Below, in pieces: positions 35,658 through 47,551 of a DNA stretch of 64,000 nucleotides (position 1 is the first letter of the stretch; the number at the start of each line of letters is the position of its first letter). A program made the position numbers and the translations under genes. The stretch covers positions 62,001 through 126,000 of the forward strand of contig JAGFMI010000015.1 of NCBI GenBank assembly GCA_021030905.1. Direction: 5' to 3'. Source of the DNA: Pyrenula massariospora. Its lineage: Eukaryota; Ascomycota; Eurotiomycetes; Pyrenulales; Pyrenulaceae. The notes under the pieces are model-generated. The model was not told where the DNA came from. It made no database searches and saw nothing but the letters and a program-made list of their open reading frames with translations.

Positions 35658-37497
35658 TCAATGCTCTGGGCCTAACTGAAGATCCTCTGGCCGCAAGCCG
35701 AAGCCATGCTGTAGTTCCTGCTCAAGCGGATATACGATGTCCTCGTATACTTGCTCACTGATCTTTTCGCTATCGAGGCCGATGTTACTTGCCAAAATTT
35801 GGTCATACTCGAGGCAGGCCTTAATTGCCCTGCGATAGCCCATAGGTTGGTCTCCCTCCGAATCTTGCAGCAAACGATAAGCAGTTGTCAAATTTGTGTG
35901 CTCATTTGGCTGTCCGTCGTCTGCCAGGTCCTCTTGCGACCAGCGGGACTCGATAGGTTCGCTCAAGTAGATTTCTAGGAGTAAGATTCCCAAAGACATA
36001 AGTGCCAGGGAAGGCTGTTCGTTGAGTAGATTTGCATCTCCTATTGCGCTAGAAGGCTTGTGGTTAAAGTTGACGGCGAGATACGGTCGGCCGAGATCTG
36101 GCCCTCCTGAGGATTCCTTTTCAAAGAACGATACATGCTCTTTGCTCCAGTCATTACAGAGCCAGGGACTGTTGGAGCAATGCAGAGCAGCATGAGCAAG
36201 TATTACAGCAAGTGTCCACTTGTCTTTCAATTTGAGTTGTCGTGAGGGACCACGAAGTAGGCCTTTTAATGGTATGTCGTTCTGGCCTCGTAGCAGCAAG
36301 CTCCTCCTCCGGGACCGCGTCTGCCAGAGCTTTCCCCGTTCAAAAACCATTCTCAGATTTATGCCTCTCCTATGAGACTGAGTAATCAAGGTGCATAACG
36401 ATTCAGCATCAACATCTTTTCCGGGAATGCTCGGGGAAGACGGGTTTGGCACATCTTTGCTACTGACGACAAAATGTACTTCTTTTCGGGTCGCAGTCTG
36501 ATCGCTATTCCTGGAGAAGTTCGTTAGTCATGTTCCTCCAGAAACATGTCCCTGCATGCTCTAGCCGAGAAAACATACTGGTTGGAGGAGACGAGCATAG
36601 TGCTTTCCTGCCAGGTTGTGACGTCTTCGTCAACATTTGGCACCGATACGACCATGTCAAGGCTATCATCAGACTCTGGGTGGCGTTGAGTCGAACAGCA
36701 GTTCCAAAGACAAAGGCGCGCTTGATGTTCACATTTACAGTCACAGGAAGTGGGCCACTTGCCAGCCATCTTGTGGTATAGGCGGATCGAGAATCTCCGA
36801 GTCCTCGTTGATGGAGTTCCATCCTTCTTCAGATAAAGTTGCTCATCGTCACTTGGAGGTCTTAGTAATAGTGAGCCTTGAAGCAGACGCTCCAGCTTCT
36901 TGTTGCCGTCAATTATCCTGAGCATTGCAACCTTACGAGTACGTTCATTTTTGGTGAATCGAAAGCGGCTCCATAGAGCCTGTTCTGTCTCCCCATTCTC
37001 GACGGCCAACTTGAATGTTTCGAGCTTGGCGAACATTGCGTCCGGGAATTGCTAGTACAAGTTAGCTTTCAGCCTATCGGGGTAAATGGAGTACTCACAG
37101 TATCTGATTCTGTGAGAGCGAGCGACTTGTCGCTCACAACATTTTCCACACTTTTGAGCAGCCGTTCAAGGATGCTTCTGAATGGCTCATAGTTGAGCCC
37201 GAGCGCTATCTTAAGCGTGTCGTCTATTTTTCCGTTTGTATGCCGAGACCACTTAACGATCAAGGGCATTGCTTCCGAATGATCCCGCAGCGAGGGTACG
37301 TTGTTGATGAGTCTCTGCAGGTTGCTTGCTAGCAAGGAAAGCTCCTCATACAACTCATAGTAGAAGCTGAGTTGCTGGTCATTCTTCGCCTTGTTTGATG
37401 TGATGGTCTGGAGCTTGTCCTTGATATTGTGCTCGGCTGCGGAAATAACCAGCGGCAGAACCGCCAAAGCTAACCCCCCTATCTCAATACCAGACAT
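35658..37497 (-). CDS. Fungal DUF7580-type protein
   Basis: Three exons: 37497-37099, 37051-36579 and 36510-35658 (introns 47 and 68 nt), giving 574 residues. It begins MSGIEIGGLALAVLPLVISA, a hydrophobic helix that opens many fungal DUF7580-like proteins. A helical region follows (EELSLLASNLQRLIN). The C-terminal domain carries the typical blocks KWTLAVILAHAALHCSNSPW, RPYLAVNF, LALMSLGILLLEIYLSEPIE and IVYPLEQELQHGFG. The C-terminal domain has the look of a pseudokinase-like fold, but that is inference. It is head-to-head with the NB-ARC/TPR gene, 362 bp between start codons, so the two may share a promoter. Function unknown; relatives occur near incompatibility and NLR loci. Confidence 0.85.
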
Positions 37498-37859
37498 CGC
37501 TGCCTCGGAAGTCGAGATACCAGCCGATCTACTCGCAAGCAAGAGACGGGAGGCTGAGGAATCTGACACCGGAAAAGTAGGACGAGCCTCTTCGTTAAGT
37601 ACCTGCGATGCCTGGCAGCCTTGCGTTACACAGGGCGCCCCCAAGGCGTTTCGTACCCCGCCTAGCTGACAAGTGATCCAACCAATGCTGGACGAGAGCA
37701 TAATCATTTTGGCGCAATGAGGCTGTGGGCTTCGGACGGGAACATGGGTGACACTGAGCCTTTGCTTTTGAATCCAAAATGTTCGTATTTGCCTTGCTCC
37801 TCTAATTTCTAAACTTCGAGGCTCTCTCTTCTTCCAATGTTGCGTTGCTGCTGATCATC

Positions 37860-40800
37860 ATGGCTCCTGGGGACATATGTGTACAAGCGCGCGAATGTCT
37901 TGAAACTTTCGATCTCCTGCTTAGGATCGAAGTACAAGTAAGAGAAAGTGGCAAGGCTAAATACTTGCAGCCCGATGAGCTCAGGACAGATGATCAGCTT
38001 GCCAGATTTCGGATGTGGGCAGGCAATATTGGTGCATTCGCTGGCGGACATGCATCTTTAGATTACCGTCTGCGAGATAACGATGACGCGAAGAGGGTAA
38101 TGAACAGATTCCTGGAGAGCTTAAGAGATTCTCTTCGAAGGGGTAGGATTTTGCCGGCTCACGACTTGAGAAAAATAGCTAATTGCTCACGCGACAGCTC
38201 TGGAAGCTTTACCTGATTCAAGTAATTTTTCGGAGGTAGATCTATTGTCGCAAGACCCTGCCCAGGAGAACTTGGTGGACACAGCTGAAGACTCAGTCTC
38301 TTCTCAAATATCGTCATCGTTTCAAGGTACGGACACCGACTCTATTCAAGATCTATTACTCGGTTCATCGCTTCAAAATCCGTTCGAGCGACATTTGCAA
38401 GAAGTCGAGCGAACCATTGACCGATTGTATCGTCTTTCGGTGCTGATACGACAGCCATCGATCACGAATCAGAATAGCAAGGCCGAGAAATTTGTTATCA
38501 CTGATGAAGAAGGCAATGACATCAATGAAAGCTTTGCAGACTTTTCATTTCAGATCCTTACGCATCGATTTCCAGAAGCTCCTAAGCAATTGAGGCAGAG
38601 GCTAGCAAGAGGAGTAACAGTCCGAAGGAGACGGTTCCAGTACCGTAGAAGCCATCAAAGCAAATTGAGTGCCCGAGAAAGTGTGATTCCGTCTCAGAAT
38701 CTGCGAGACACGTCCGAAATAGATTCTACGGTCAGAAGCTTTGGAGATCTTGTGCAGAGCCCAGTACAGGAACACGGTCACCAGCCACGAGGATCTCCGA
38801 ATCTGCGATTGCCCTCGCTGACATCTGCATCTGCGATGACCAAACGGCCAATTCCGATTGAAAAGATCACGGAGGATGACGCATCAAAGCAATCCACCGT
38901 CTTTACGATGGCCTTTACTCAAGACACACCCGTGTCGATTCCCGGGCCTCCGAAACCAGCCCCAGGTAGCAAAGAGTTCGAATGCCCTTATTGCTGCATC
39001 TTTTTACCAATAAACCAGGCGAAAGCCTCACATTGGAGGTGAGATTTATAGTTCACGAAGATTATAGCTTGAATTAATAAGATCATCGTAGGAAGCACGT
39101 CCTCAACGATCTGGAGCCCTACTCATGCGTCTTTGAGAATTGTCCGATGGACGATGCGCTTTTTCGAGATTATCGAGGTTGGAACGCACACATGAAGAAG
39201 ACTCATGCAAGCAGATGGATTTGTACTATGACCGGCCATGAGCCATGTACATTTGACAACGAACAAGCTTATGAAGATCACATGCGGGCAGCACATCATG
39301 GTACTTTCACGGAGTCACAATTACCTGTGCTGAAGAGGCGAAGCAAGACTCCTGGCATTGTCCTATTTGAAGAGTGCCCCCTGTGTGGATTCAAGCCTTC
39401 TGAAAATGACGTGAAGAAAACAGTCGAGAATCGCGGCTTGGGGGAAAGAAGAGAAGTGGCGGCAGAAATCGCTTCAGATCTTATCACCAAACATCTTGCT
39501 GGGCATCTAGAATCTGTGTCCGTGAGGGCATTGCCTTGGCAAGAAGTCACGGAAGATTCAAAGAGTGAGAGTACCTTATCCAAGAATTCTAAACAAGCGG
39601 AGGAGGGTAGTGGCGTCAGCGAAGACGATGTTTCGCTTAATTTCGAGGATCCAGCGCCGCGTTTGTCCCAGTCTTCGAAAGAGACAACCACCTGGCCAGA
39701 TGCAGATGGTGACATATTGATCGACTCATCAATTACTTCCTATGAACAAGACTACGAACATGACTGGGGATTCATTCCCTTGTCTCCCTACTATGGCCAT
39801 GACAGAGACCCAATACTACAAACTTTACTCCGAAAGCTCTACTTGGGCACCTCCTCTCCTGCTGTTCATGGCCTTGGCCCGCAGCTTCCTGCTTTCTCCG
39901 TTCCAGTGGATCGCGACAAGAATTTTGTTGGTCGAGAGTTTGCGTTGAACGCAATGAGGGATGCTCTTTGTCCTAGCGATCTCACTGCTCCGGAGGCCAG
40001 CAAGCCGCCGACTTTTCCGAGATGCTTCACAATTTATGGTCCAGGAGGACTGGGTAAAACTCAGGTGGCTGCTCAATTTGTGGTAACACACCGCCAGGAT
40101 TTTGACGCAGTGCTTTGGGTCCACGCAGAAAACTCTTCCAAAATTGCACAAGACTTTCAGACCATTGCTATTTCTCTTGGACTCGTTTTTGAAGATTCGG
40201 TGGATGCCACTGATTTGACTTTTACTCGAAATGTTGTCAAGAGATGGCTTGTGAACCCTGTCAAGAGAACAGCTGGCAGTGGCTCGCGATCGCCTAAGAA
40301 AGCCTCTTGGCTAATGATTTTTGACGGAGTGGAAGAACCCGATGATTTGAACGAATTTTGGCCTTACGACGGCCCTGGCTCTATCTTGATTACAAGCCGC
40401 AGCCCATACTCCTGGTCTGCATCACTGCAGCTTCGACCTTTTTCCGCAGACGAGGCGACGACTTATCTTTTGCAGGCTACAGGGAGAGTTCCTGAGGAGA
40501 AAGAGGAGCTGGCTGTAAAGACCATAGCCGCTCGTCTCGGTGGACTTCCCCTAGCTCTCGCCCAAATGGGAAGCATTATTGTACACAAAGGACTGTCGTT
40601 CACCCAGTTCCTCGGTCTATACGACGAGAAGGAAAGTCATCAACAGCTGTTGAACTGGCAGGTATTAGATGCGCGTCCGCAAATATCAAATTATGAGCAC
40701 AACATTGCTTCGGTCTGGGCTTTTGACAGTCTTGCTCAGAGCGGAACACTGCTCAATATACTTTCCATGTTAGACGCGGACGGAGTGCCTGAAAAGATTT

Positions 40801-42326
40801 TTCTTCGTGATGATAGCGAGAACAGATTGCCTGAAGTTCTGTCCCAAAGCGCGTACAAAAAGGCGAGAAAGGAGCTGTTGGCGCGCTCTCTGGTGACCGG
40901 CAACAAACACGAGAAGAAATTGTTCATTCACAGGCTTGTTCAGGATGTTGCGCGAGCACGAATGCGCCCGTTAGAGCTTCGTGCGACTTTTCACTTGTGT
41001 GTCAAGCTTCTCTTTGCAAGTTGGCCTTTTGAAAAATTCACCTGGCGTCAAGGTGTTGCTCGATGGGCTGCTTGCGACGAGCTATTTACACACGTTCAGA
41101 AACTTAAAGACCTGCATCCAGAAATCACTCACTCCGCACACACCCTCGAAGACTACGAATTTGCAAAGCTTTTGGTCGACGTGGGATGGTCAGCTCTTTT
41201 CTCTTCATGGTGAAACTGTATTGCTAACTCCTACAGGTATCGCTACGAACGTGGGAAATTTATAGACGTAGTACACATCAACAATATGGCTCAGTCAATC
41301 TGTGAATCACTGAAGCTACAAATACTCGAACACCCAGAGTCCTTGGATGGAAAAGTAACGCTAGAGCAACTGAATTATGCTCTCAACGAGCTCAATCACA
41401 ACAGGGGCTGCACTGCACTCGCTACTAATGAGATACAAGACACGCTGAGATATCTGAAGTTGTTCAATACTATGATGGTAAGAGAATTCAAAGATAAATC
41501 GCCTTCCAATGACATGCGGCTTGCGATATCTTGGAATGAGGTGGGCAATGCATATATGCTCGATCACGATTGGGCGAAAGGCGAACAAGCCTTTGTCAAT
41601 TCGATAGAGGAGATGAAGAAGCTCACAAATTTTACTTCTGCATTACTCTCTTTGCCTGTCGCGAACCTCGGCCTTGCGTACTGGTTCCAAAATGAGAACG
41701 ACAAGGCGATCGAAACTCTGATGCAAGGTCTTCAGGATCGTGAAGCAGCCTTTGGTGTCGACGACCGGAGTTCATTCATGTAAGTGTTTGATTTGGAAGC
41801 AGCTGAAAATCAAAGTAATTAGAGCCTTGTTACTAATTGAGATCTTTCTCACAACAACAGAACCGGCCGTCTACTTCACGCCATCGGGAACGTCAGAAAC
41901 AGCCAAGGTCTTTTCGACGAGAGCCACGATTACCATCGCCGCGCCTTGCTTCTCTACAAGTCGACCTTGGGCAACCGCCACCACCGTACCGCAGACGTCT
42001 TTGTGAAAGTCGCCGAGCACAATATCCGCCTTGACCAGCACGAGATGGCTATCGCGCTACTCGACCGCGCCATCGAGGCCTACTCATACTCGAGCAGTTT
42101 TATTCTCGAGAAGGCTCGAACGTCGTTCAAGAGGATCAAAGCGTTGCGGTCGCTGAACAAGGTAGAAGAGGCAGAGTCGGAGTTGCAGAAGTGCTTCAAG
42201 ATTTATACCATGATATTCAATGATCGGGTGAGGGAGGGGAGGGTTAAAGAGAGTGCAAGGAAGACGAGGGCAGAGGATCTGAGAGATGTGGATTTCGATG
42301 AGTTGATGGTCTTTTGGTCTAGATAG
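37860..42326 (+). CDS. NLR-like protein with zinc-finger-like region, NB-ARC ATPase and TPR repeats
   Basis: Five exons: 37860-38142, 38198-39038, 39092-41188, 41237-41779 and 41861-42326 (introns 55, 53, 48 and 81 nt), giving 1409 residues. The N-terminus (CLETFDLLLRI...RMWAGNIGAFAGGHASLDYR) is the helical domain common in fungal C2H2/NACHT-type proteins. A C2H2-like block follows (FECPYCCIF, HWRKHVLNDL, CVFENCP, HMKKTH, about residues 355-440). NB-ARC has P-loop YGPGGLGKTQ (about 690), the Walker B region SWLMIFDGVEE and the GLPLALAQMG motif (about 860). TPR-like helices fill the last ~350 residues (GNAYMLDHDWAKGEQAF, IRLDQHEMAIALLDRAI). Such proteins are STAND ATPase receptors that switch by oligomerisation. 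Exon 3 uses the weak donor GTCAGC. It is head-to-head with a DUF7580 gene. Confidence 0.9.
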
Positions 42327-42931
42327 GTAGATAGACAGACGGCAATTAAGTACCTAATTAAGACTGGATTAAGTACCGGTAACTGTGGATAGGAACAGTA
42401 CCTAGTGTATCCTTTTGCCTCTACTGCGCGCGATACAAGCCGGAGGAGAAAGTATCAATAATGCGCCTCGCTACGCTATGCTATGTCTTCAAATGTAATT
42501 TACACGGATAAAGAAGGACAGTGGATAAGTGATTAAGTATGATATAAAATCTAGTCACAAAATCTTGTATTATTTTTCCATATCTCAGCTGTAGATCTTT
42601 CCAGCTGTAAATTTATAATTATTTTAATAATAAACTTATTTTTATTTATTATTAGATTATTCTGATGAGAATTCGCTCTTAATTTAAAAAAAGCCTTTTA
42701 AATAATAAAGATTTCTTTATTCATAATGAAAAGTACGGATTTCGGACCTCATTTATTTTTACTTTGGACGTCATATGCCGCACACTGTGTATCAGATGCC
42801 AAGAGCTCTCAGACGGTCGGCGGCGGACATTTCCGCTGCTTTAATTTTTGACCCGACCATTTTCGTTGAACCGCAAACCGTTCGGCGCGAGCTGAAGTGC
42901 AAATTTCAGGAGAGATACTTTCCGCTTTATC
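42327..42931. other. AT-rich intergenic boundary
   Basis: About 600 bases; 42540-42770 is strongly AT-rich (long runs of A, T and TTATT). It separates the NLR-containing region from the block of core genes and holds the PRP46 promoter at its right end. Confidence 0.6.
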
Positions 42932-44254
42932 ATGGCCACAGGACCTGTCAACCCATCGCAGATCGCTCAACTATCCACGAAACGAACTCGTGACATTTTC
43001 GGCGCCGACTTTGCGACAGACGCTACAGAGCCACCTAGTATTGGAACACTCTACAAGAGAAAAGCCTACGATGCTGTCAAGGAGCTTCCGAAGAATCTAG
43101 CAGAGAAACAAGCGAATACTTCTAGGCAGTCAAAGAAGATAAAAAGAACAACAAACCCAAACGGGACATCCACTGCGCTTGTCAAATCAAACAGCAACAA
43201 TTCTTCAGGCGTAAACGGCAATACTCAAAACTCTACAAGTTTGGTCAGAAGACCGAATATACAACAGCCGAAACCTCAGTGGCATCCTCCATGGAAGCTG
43301 ATGCGAGTCATCTCCGGGCACTTAGGCTGGGTTCGAAGTCTCGCAGTTGAGCCAGGAAACGAATGGTTTGCAAGCGGTGCAGGAGACAGAACAATAAAGA
43401 TTTGGGATCTCGCAAGAGGTAACCTGCGCCTAACTCTCACAGGCCACATATCCACCGTCCGCGGCCTTGCAGTCTCTCCTCGACATCCGTACCTCTTCTC
43501 TTGCGGCGAAGACAAAATGGTCAAATGCTGGGACCTCGAAACTAACAAAGTCATCCGCCACTACCACGGCCACCTCAGCGGTGTCTACACCCTCTCCCTC
43601 CACCCCACTCTAGATGTCCTTGTCACCGGCGGCCGTGACGGCGTCGCCCGCGTCTGGGACATGCGCACCCGGAGCAACATCCACGTCCTGAGCGGCCACA
43701 CACAGACAGTCTCCGACCTCAAATGCCAAGAAGCCGACCCCCAAGTCATCACTGCATCCCTCGACTCGACAGTCCGACTCTGGGACCTCGCCGCCGGGAA
43801 AACAATGGGCGTTCTCACCCACCACAAAAAGGGCGTCCGCGCCCTCGCCGTCCATCCAAAAGAATTCACCTTCGCCAGCGGCTCCGCAGGCAGCATCAAG
43901 CAATGGAAATGCCCGGAGGCAGCCTTCATGCAGAATTTTGACGGTCACAACGCCATCATCAACACCCTCGCGGTCAACGAAGAGGACGTCTTTTTCTCCG
44001 GCGGCGATAATGGGAGCATAAGCTTCTGGGACTGGAAGACAGGGCATCGGTTCCAGAGCCTAGAAACTACAGCGCAGCCAGGGAGTTTGGATGCGGAGGC
44101 GGGAATCATGAGCAGCACTTTTGATCGGACGGGGCTCAGGTTGATCTGTGGGGAGGCCGATAAAACGATCAAAGTTTGGAAACAAGATGAGAATGCGACA
44201 GAGGAGAGTTTCCCGTTGGATTGGAAGCCGACGCTAGGACGCCAAAAGTATTAA
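42932..44254 (+). CDS. prp46: Pre-mRNA-splicing factor PRP46 / PRL1 family WD40 protein
   Basis: Single exon, 440 residues. A basic, low-complexity N-terminus (residues 1-115) is followed by seven WD40 repeats (about 125-425), each ending in WD-type dipeptides: [54 protein letters not shown] and IKVWKQDEN. The sequence [20 protein letters not shown] is diagnostic for the PRP46/PRL1/PLRG1 family, which is part of the NineTeen complex of the spliceosome and acts in the nucleus. It ends 97 bp before the stop codon of the convergent ORC1 gene. No odd features. Confidence 0.95.
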   Translation: MATGPVNPSQIAQLSTKRTRDIFGADFATDATEPPSIGTLYKRKAYDAVKELPKNLAEKQANTSRQSKKIKRTTNPNGTSTALVKSNSNNSSGVNGNTQNSTSLVRRPNIQQPKPQWHPPWKLMRVISGHLGWVRSLAVEPGNEWFASGAGDRTIKIWDLARGNLRLTLTGHISTVRGLAVSPRHPYLFSCGEDKMVKCWDLETNKVIRHYHGHLSGVYTLSLHPTLDVLVTGGRDGVARVWDMRTRSNIHVLSGHTQTVSDLKCQEADPQVITASLDSTVRLWDLAAGKTMGVLTHHKKGVRALAVHPKEFTFASGSAGSIKQWKCPEAAFMQNFDGHNAIINTLAVNEEDVFFSGGDNGSISFWDWKTGHRFQSLETTAQPGSLDAEAGIMSSTFDRTGLRLICGEADKTIKVWKQDENATEESFPLDWKPTLGRQKY

Positions 44255-44351
44255 TTCAAAAGACTAAATGCTGGATGTTAAATAATGATACCCATTTTAT
44301 ATTGTCTCTACATCTGCGTGGCTCTATACATATACCTAACTCCTATCTACT

Positions 44352-46646
44352 TCAAGCAGAGAAACCCATCCCCTTAACCTCCACATCCCCCATCAACGCC
44401 CCCCTAACCTCCTCCTCCCCAACCCTCAATCGAATCCTCCCACTCCTCTCCCCCCTTGCCCTACTCTCCACCGCCACCACTCCAGCAGCCTGCAACTCCA
44501 TCGCCGCGCCGCCCATCGCCAGCACCCTCGGCCCCTTCCCATCCAGCAGAAAATCCCTCACCCCCACGCAGTCCACAAGATCGGCGATCTTCTTCGCTTC
44601 GTGAATGACGTCCCCCAGCGACGACTCAGCAACACCCGTCCTCCTCGACCGCGCAAGAAGAGCCGCGAGGAACAATTTCGCCACGAGCGGCAACGCGCGG
44701 AGATACAGCGCCAGCGGGCTCGACGTCGCTTCGTTGATCGCCTGCTTGATCGTCGCGATAGTCACCTTCACCGGCCCCCTGTCCTTCTCCCTCTCCCTCT
44801 CCTGCTGCAGTCTCCTCTTCCCGCCCTTCTTACTCGGCGTCTGTACCTCCCCCTCATCCCGCTCCCCCTGCGCCAGCTCCGCAATCTCCACCGCGCGCCG
44901 ACAAATATCCAGCGCCCTCCTCGCATCCCCCGACACCGCCGCCACCTTCCGGCTCGCAAACTGAATCGCATCAGCCTCGACGATATTCCCCGGCACCCCC
45001 TCGAGCCGCGTCGATATGATCTCCATGAGCTGCGTGTGCGTGTAGCCCGGGAACGTGATGCGCGTCAGGCCGAGGCGGCTGCTGATCTTGTTGGAGAGGG
45101 TGCGCTCGGGCAGGTCCATCGTGTTCGCGACGGCGAGGACGATGAGGCGGGAGTGGCGCAGGGCGGGCCAGTTGAAGAAGTTGTACATGACGCTCTGCGT
45201 CTTGGTGACGAGCTGGTCGAGCTCGTCCATCAGCACCACGCAGGGGATTCGGCGGGGGCTGGGGTGCGAGAAATCGTGCTGCAGGAGCTCGAGGGCGTGG
45301 GCGGGGGAGACGCGGTCGCCTTTTAGCGCTTCCCAGAGTAGGGCGTAGGACTGGTGCGGGTCGGTGAGTTTCATGCCGTTGATCTCGACAAAGGTGAAGT
45401 CGTCGAGCTCGTCGGCGCGGATGGCATCGGTGAGCGACGCGACGACTTCGCGGACCGTGGCTGTTTTGCCTGTGCCAGGAGTCCCAGAGATGTAGATGCA
45501 TGCGCCAGTGCCATCAGAGATGGCGGAGTGCAGATGCGAGTAAACGGTTTGAAACTCGGTGTTGCGGCAAGGGAGGGAGGAGGGAACGGCGGAGACATGG
45601 AGAGTTGTGCGCGCGTGAGCGTAGGGGGAGGATGTGAGGGCGGTTGGGGAGATGATACGGGTTCCAAGGGGGGTGATTTCGAGCGGTTTCTTGATGGTAA
45701 TGCGTTTATGGGTTGGCGTGAGGAATTTATTGGATTTGCGAGAGCTGGTTGGAGTAGTGGTTGTAGAGGTTGTCTTTCGGCGTTTTTTGGGAGTACTGGG
45801 CAGGGTATCATCACCGTCGCGGTCTTTTATGTTTCTATATTCAGGGTCGGTTTTGGCATCTGGGCTACCGACTCGTTTTCGGGGGCCCTTGGTTTCGACT
45901 TTGACTCTATCAAGCAAACCCAGAAGGTCTTCAGCACCGCGATAAACATCCTCCCAAATGAACTCGTCTGTGTACTTCGAGGTCCGTTGCTTAACTCCGC
46001 GCCGGCATACGACAGTCTTTCTGTATTCCGCCAAAGCAGCCCGTTTTTTCGGAGGTTGACCCCCAGGGTACAACGTTTGGAAGCGATCCCAAGACATGAC
46101 TCTGGCCGTACCGTTGATAGCTGTCAAGGGATTCCAATTAAAATCTGCCGTGATGTATTGTTCGTTGGGAACAATATCCATTCTCCTCTTCTCCCTTTTC
46201 CCAAACTCGTCCGGAGAGACGAACCACATAACATTCACTGACATTTCCTCTTCATCATCTTCATCAAATCCAGAAAATCCACAGACCAAAGCCGCCCAGT
46301 CTTTCCCTTCCTCCGGAGACTTCAACAAGACGGTATCGCCAATCTTGCAGGAAAAGCTGCCCATTTTCGCGCCAATGATTTGGGGCTTCTTCTCAATTTC
46401 GGCCATTGCTGAGGCTTTTCGCTTGCGTGTTGGTGTCTTATCCGCATCTTGAGTATCGGCCGTCTGTACCTCATTTTGGTAGATCCACTCCCATGGAAAG
46501 TCTTCGAGTCCCAGCTCGTCATCGGAATCTTCCCTCGACAGTCCACCTACTGTCATCCATTGGCGGGATTTGCGTGGCTTGTTCTGAACCTCGACAGTCA
46601 AGGTCATCTTGCCAATCCTCTTTTTGGATGGTGTAATGGCATCCAC
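44352..46646 (-). CDS. ORC1: Origin recognition complex subunit 1
   Basis: Single exon, 764 residues. A basic N-terminus leads into a BAH-like domain (about residues 90-215, with KIGDTVLLKSPEEGKDWAAL and MWFVSPDEFGKREKR). A basic linker follows, then the AAA+ ATPase domain with Walker A ISGTPGTGKTATVREV (about 385), Walker B CVVLMDELDQLV (about 470) and a sensor region FNWPALRHSRLIVLAVANTM. The winged-helix part is at the C-terminus. ORC1 binds replication origins as part of ORC and licenses MCM loading in the nucleus. The coding GC content is high in the C-terminal half. Two MluI cell-cycle boxes lie 56-95 bp upstream of the start. Confidence 0.95.
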   Translation of the reverse strand: MDAITPSKKRIGKMTLTVEVQNKPRKSRQWMTVGGLSREDSDDELGLEDFPWEWIYQNEVQTADTQDADKTPTRKRKASAMAEIEKKPQIIGAKMGSFSCKIGDTVLLKSPEEGKDWAALVCGFSGFDEDDEEEMSVNVMWFVSPDEFGKREKRRMDIVPNEQYITADFNWNPLTAINGTARVMSWDRFQTLYPGGQPPKKRAALAEYRKTVVCRRGVKQRTSKYTDEFIWEDVYRGAEDLLGLLDRVKVETKGPRKRVGSPDAKTDPEYRNIKDRDGDDTLPSTPKKRRKTTSTTTTPTSSRKSNKFLTPTHKRITIKKPLEITPLGTRIISPTALTSSPYAHARTTLHVSAVPSSLPCRNTEFQTVYSHLHSAISDGTGACIYISGTPGTGKTATVREVVASLTDAIRADELDDFTFVEINGMKLTDPHQSYALLWEALKGDRVSPAHALELLQHDFSHPSPRRIPCVVLMDELDQLVTKTQSVMYNFFNWPALRHSRLIVLAVANTMDLPERTLSNKISSRLGLTRITFPGYTHTQLMEIISTRLEGVPGNIVEADAIQFASRKVAAVSGDARRALDICRRAVEIAELAQGERDEGEVQTPSKKGGKRRLQQEREREKDRGPVKVTIATIKQAINEATSSPLALYLRALPLVAKLFLAALLARSRRTGVAESSLGDVIHEAKKIADLVDCVGVRDFLLDGKGPRVLAMGGAAMELQAAGVVAVESRARGERSGRIRLRVGEEEVRGALMGDVEVKGMGFSA

Positions 46647-46701
46647 AGGCGTGGCTTATTTGTTCCCATGTTAGTGGTCTTATGGTGTATGCATGCACTT
46701 T

Positions 46702-46740
46702 ACGCGTCAAGACGCGCTTGAAAACACGCTAGTAACGCGT
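46702..46740 (-). promoter_or_regulatory. MluI cell-cycle boxes (MCB) upstream of ORC1
   Basis: Two perfect ACGCGT boxes (46702-46707 and 46735-46740) and one near-match ACGCGC (46712-46717) lie within 40 bp, 56-95 bp before the ORC1 start codon. MCBs bind MBF (Mbp1/Swi6-type) and drive G1/S expression of replication genes in ascomycetes. Clustering and position make chance unlikely; function is inferred. Confidence 0.6.
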
Positions 46741-47551
46741 CCAAATCACTGGTAGGACTCTGCTGTCTTTCATGAGAAACGCATTCTTGTATACAAGCCT
46801 CCCGACACGCTTTTGAACGATATTTCGTCGCCGGCCGTATTCAAGTCATCTACTGCCGTTCATGTGATCTGTCATCTTGTAAAGGGAGATTCTTAATGCT
46901 GTCGGGATGACGAGACACTAGAAGCTTCCAAGCGCCTACCCACAGGAAGGTGCGAGCGCATCAAAGCATTCTACAGGAAGCAGCGACTTTCAACAACTAA
47001 TGTCATCAAATTAATCTCGTCACTCAAGGCAACGTTTACATGATGAAGCAAACGCATTCTCCTGGTTGATAGTCAGCTTGCCTCAATTCGACCTCCTAAG
47101 GTGGTCCGTGCACAATTGAGTGACCTTCGAGCAAACGTTTCCGTGAACTGTTCTTGGCTTCATGCACATCTTCTAGCATGCTCACTCTGCCGTGGTCTAA
47201 GCGATATAAAGAGAGATCTTAATCTGACCATACTTGCACAAAGCTGCTCTAAGGTCTCGAGATCGAGCATATGCTTTCTTCAAAACAGTCTCAAAAATTC
47301 CATAAATCTCTTCTCCTTCTCTCACCAACATTCATAAGCTTGTTGATTTCACAACACGATAGGCGCGATACGAAATATCGCTTATACTTTTAGATCTATG
47401 ACATTCTGTCGCTTCTCATATAGCACTAGTGATTTCCTCACCAGCCATTTACGAACTTACATTTCGTGGCCTATCTAGAATTGAGCAAATCCAGTCACAA
47501 AACATGAAGATACACTGAGCTTAGAAGGTCTTTTACTGCATCTTTCTTACA
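46741..47551. other. Intergenic between divergent genes
   Basis: About 810 bases; the left side is the remainder of the ORC1 promoter and the right side the promoter of the next plus-strand gene. Only short unassigned frames. Confidence 0.5.

Noticed and set aside
44601-45501. Long open frames on both strands inside the ORC1 region
   Set aside because: They are shadows of the GC-rich ORC1 coding sequence; ORC1 itself has complete AAA+ motifs in the chosen frame.
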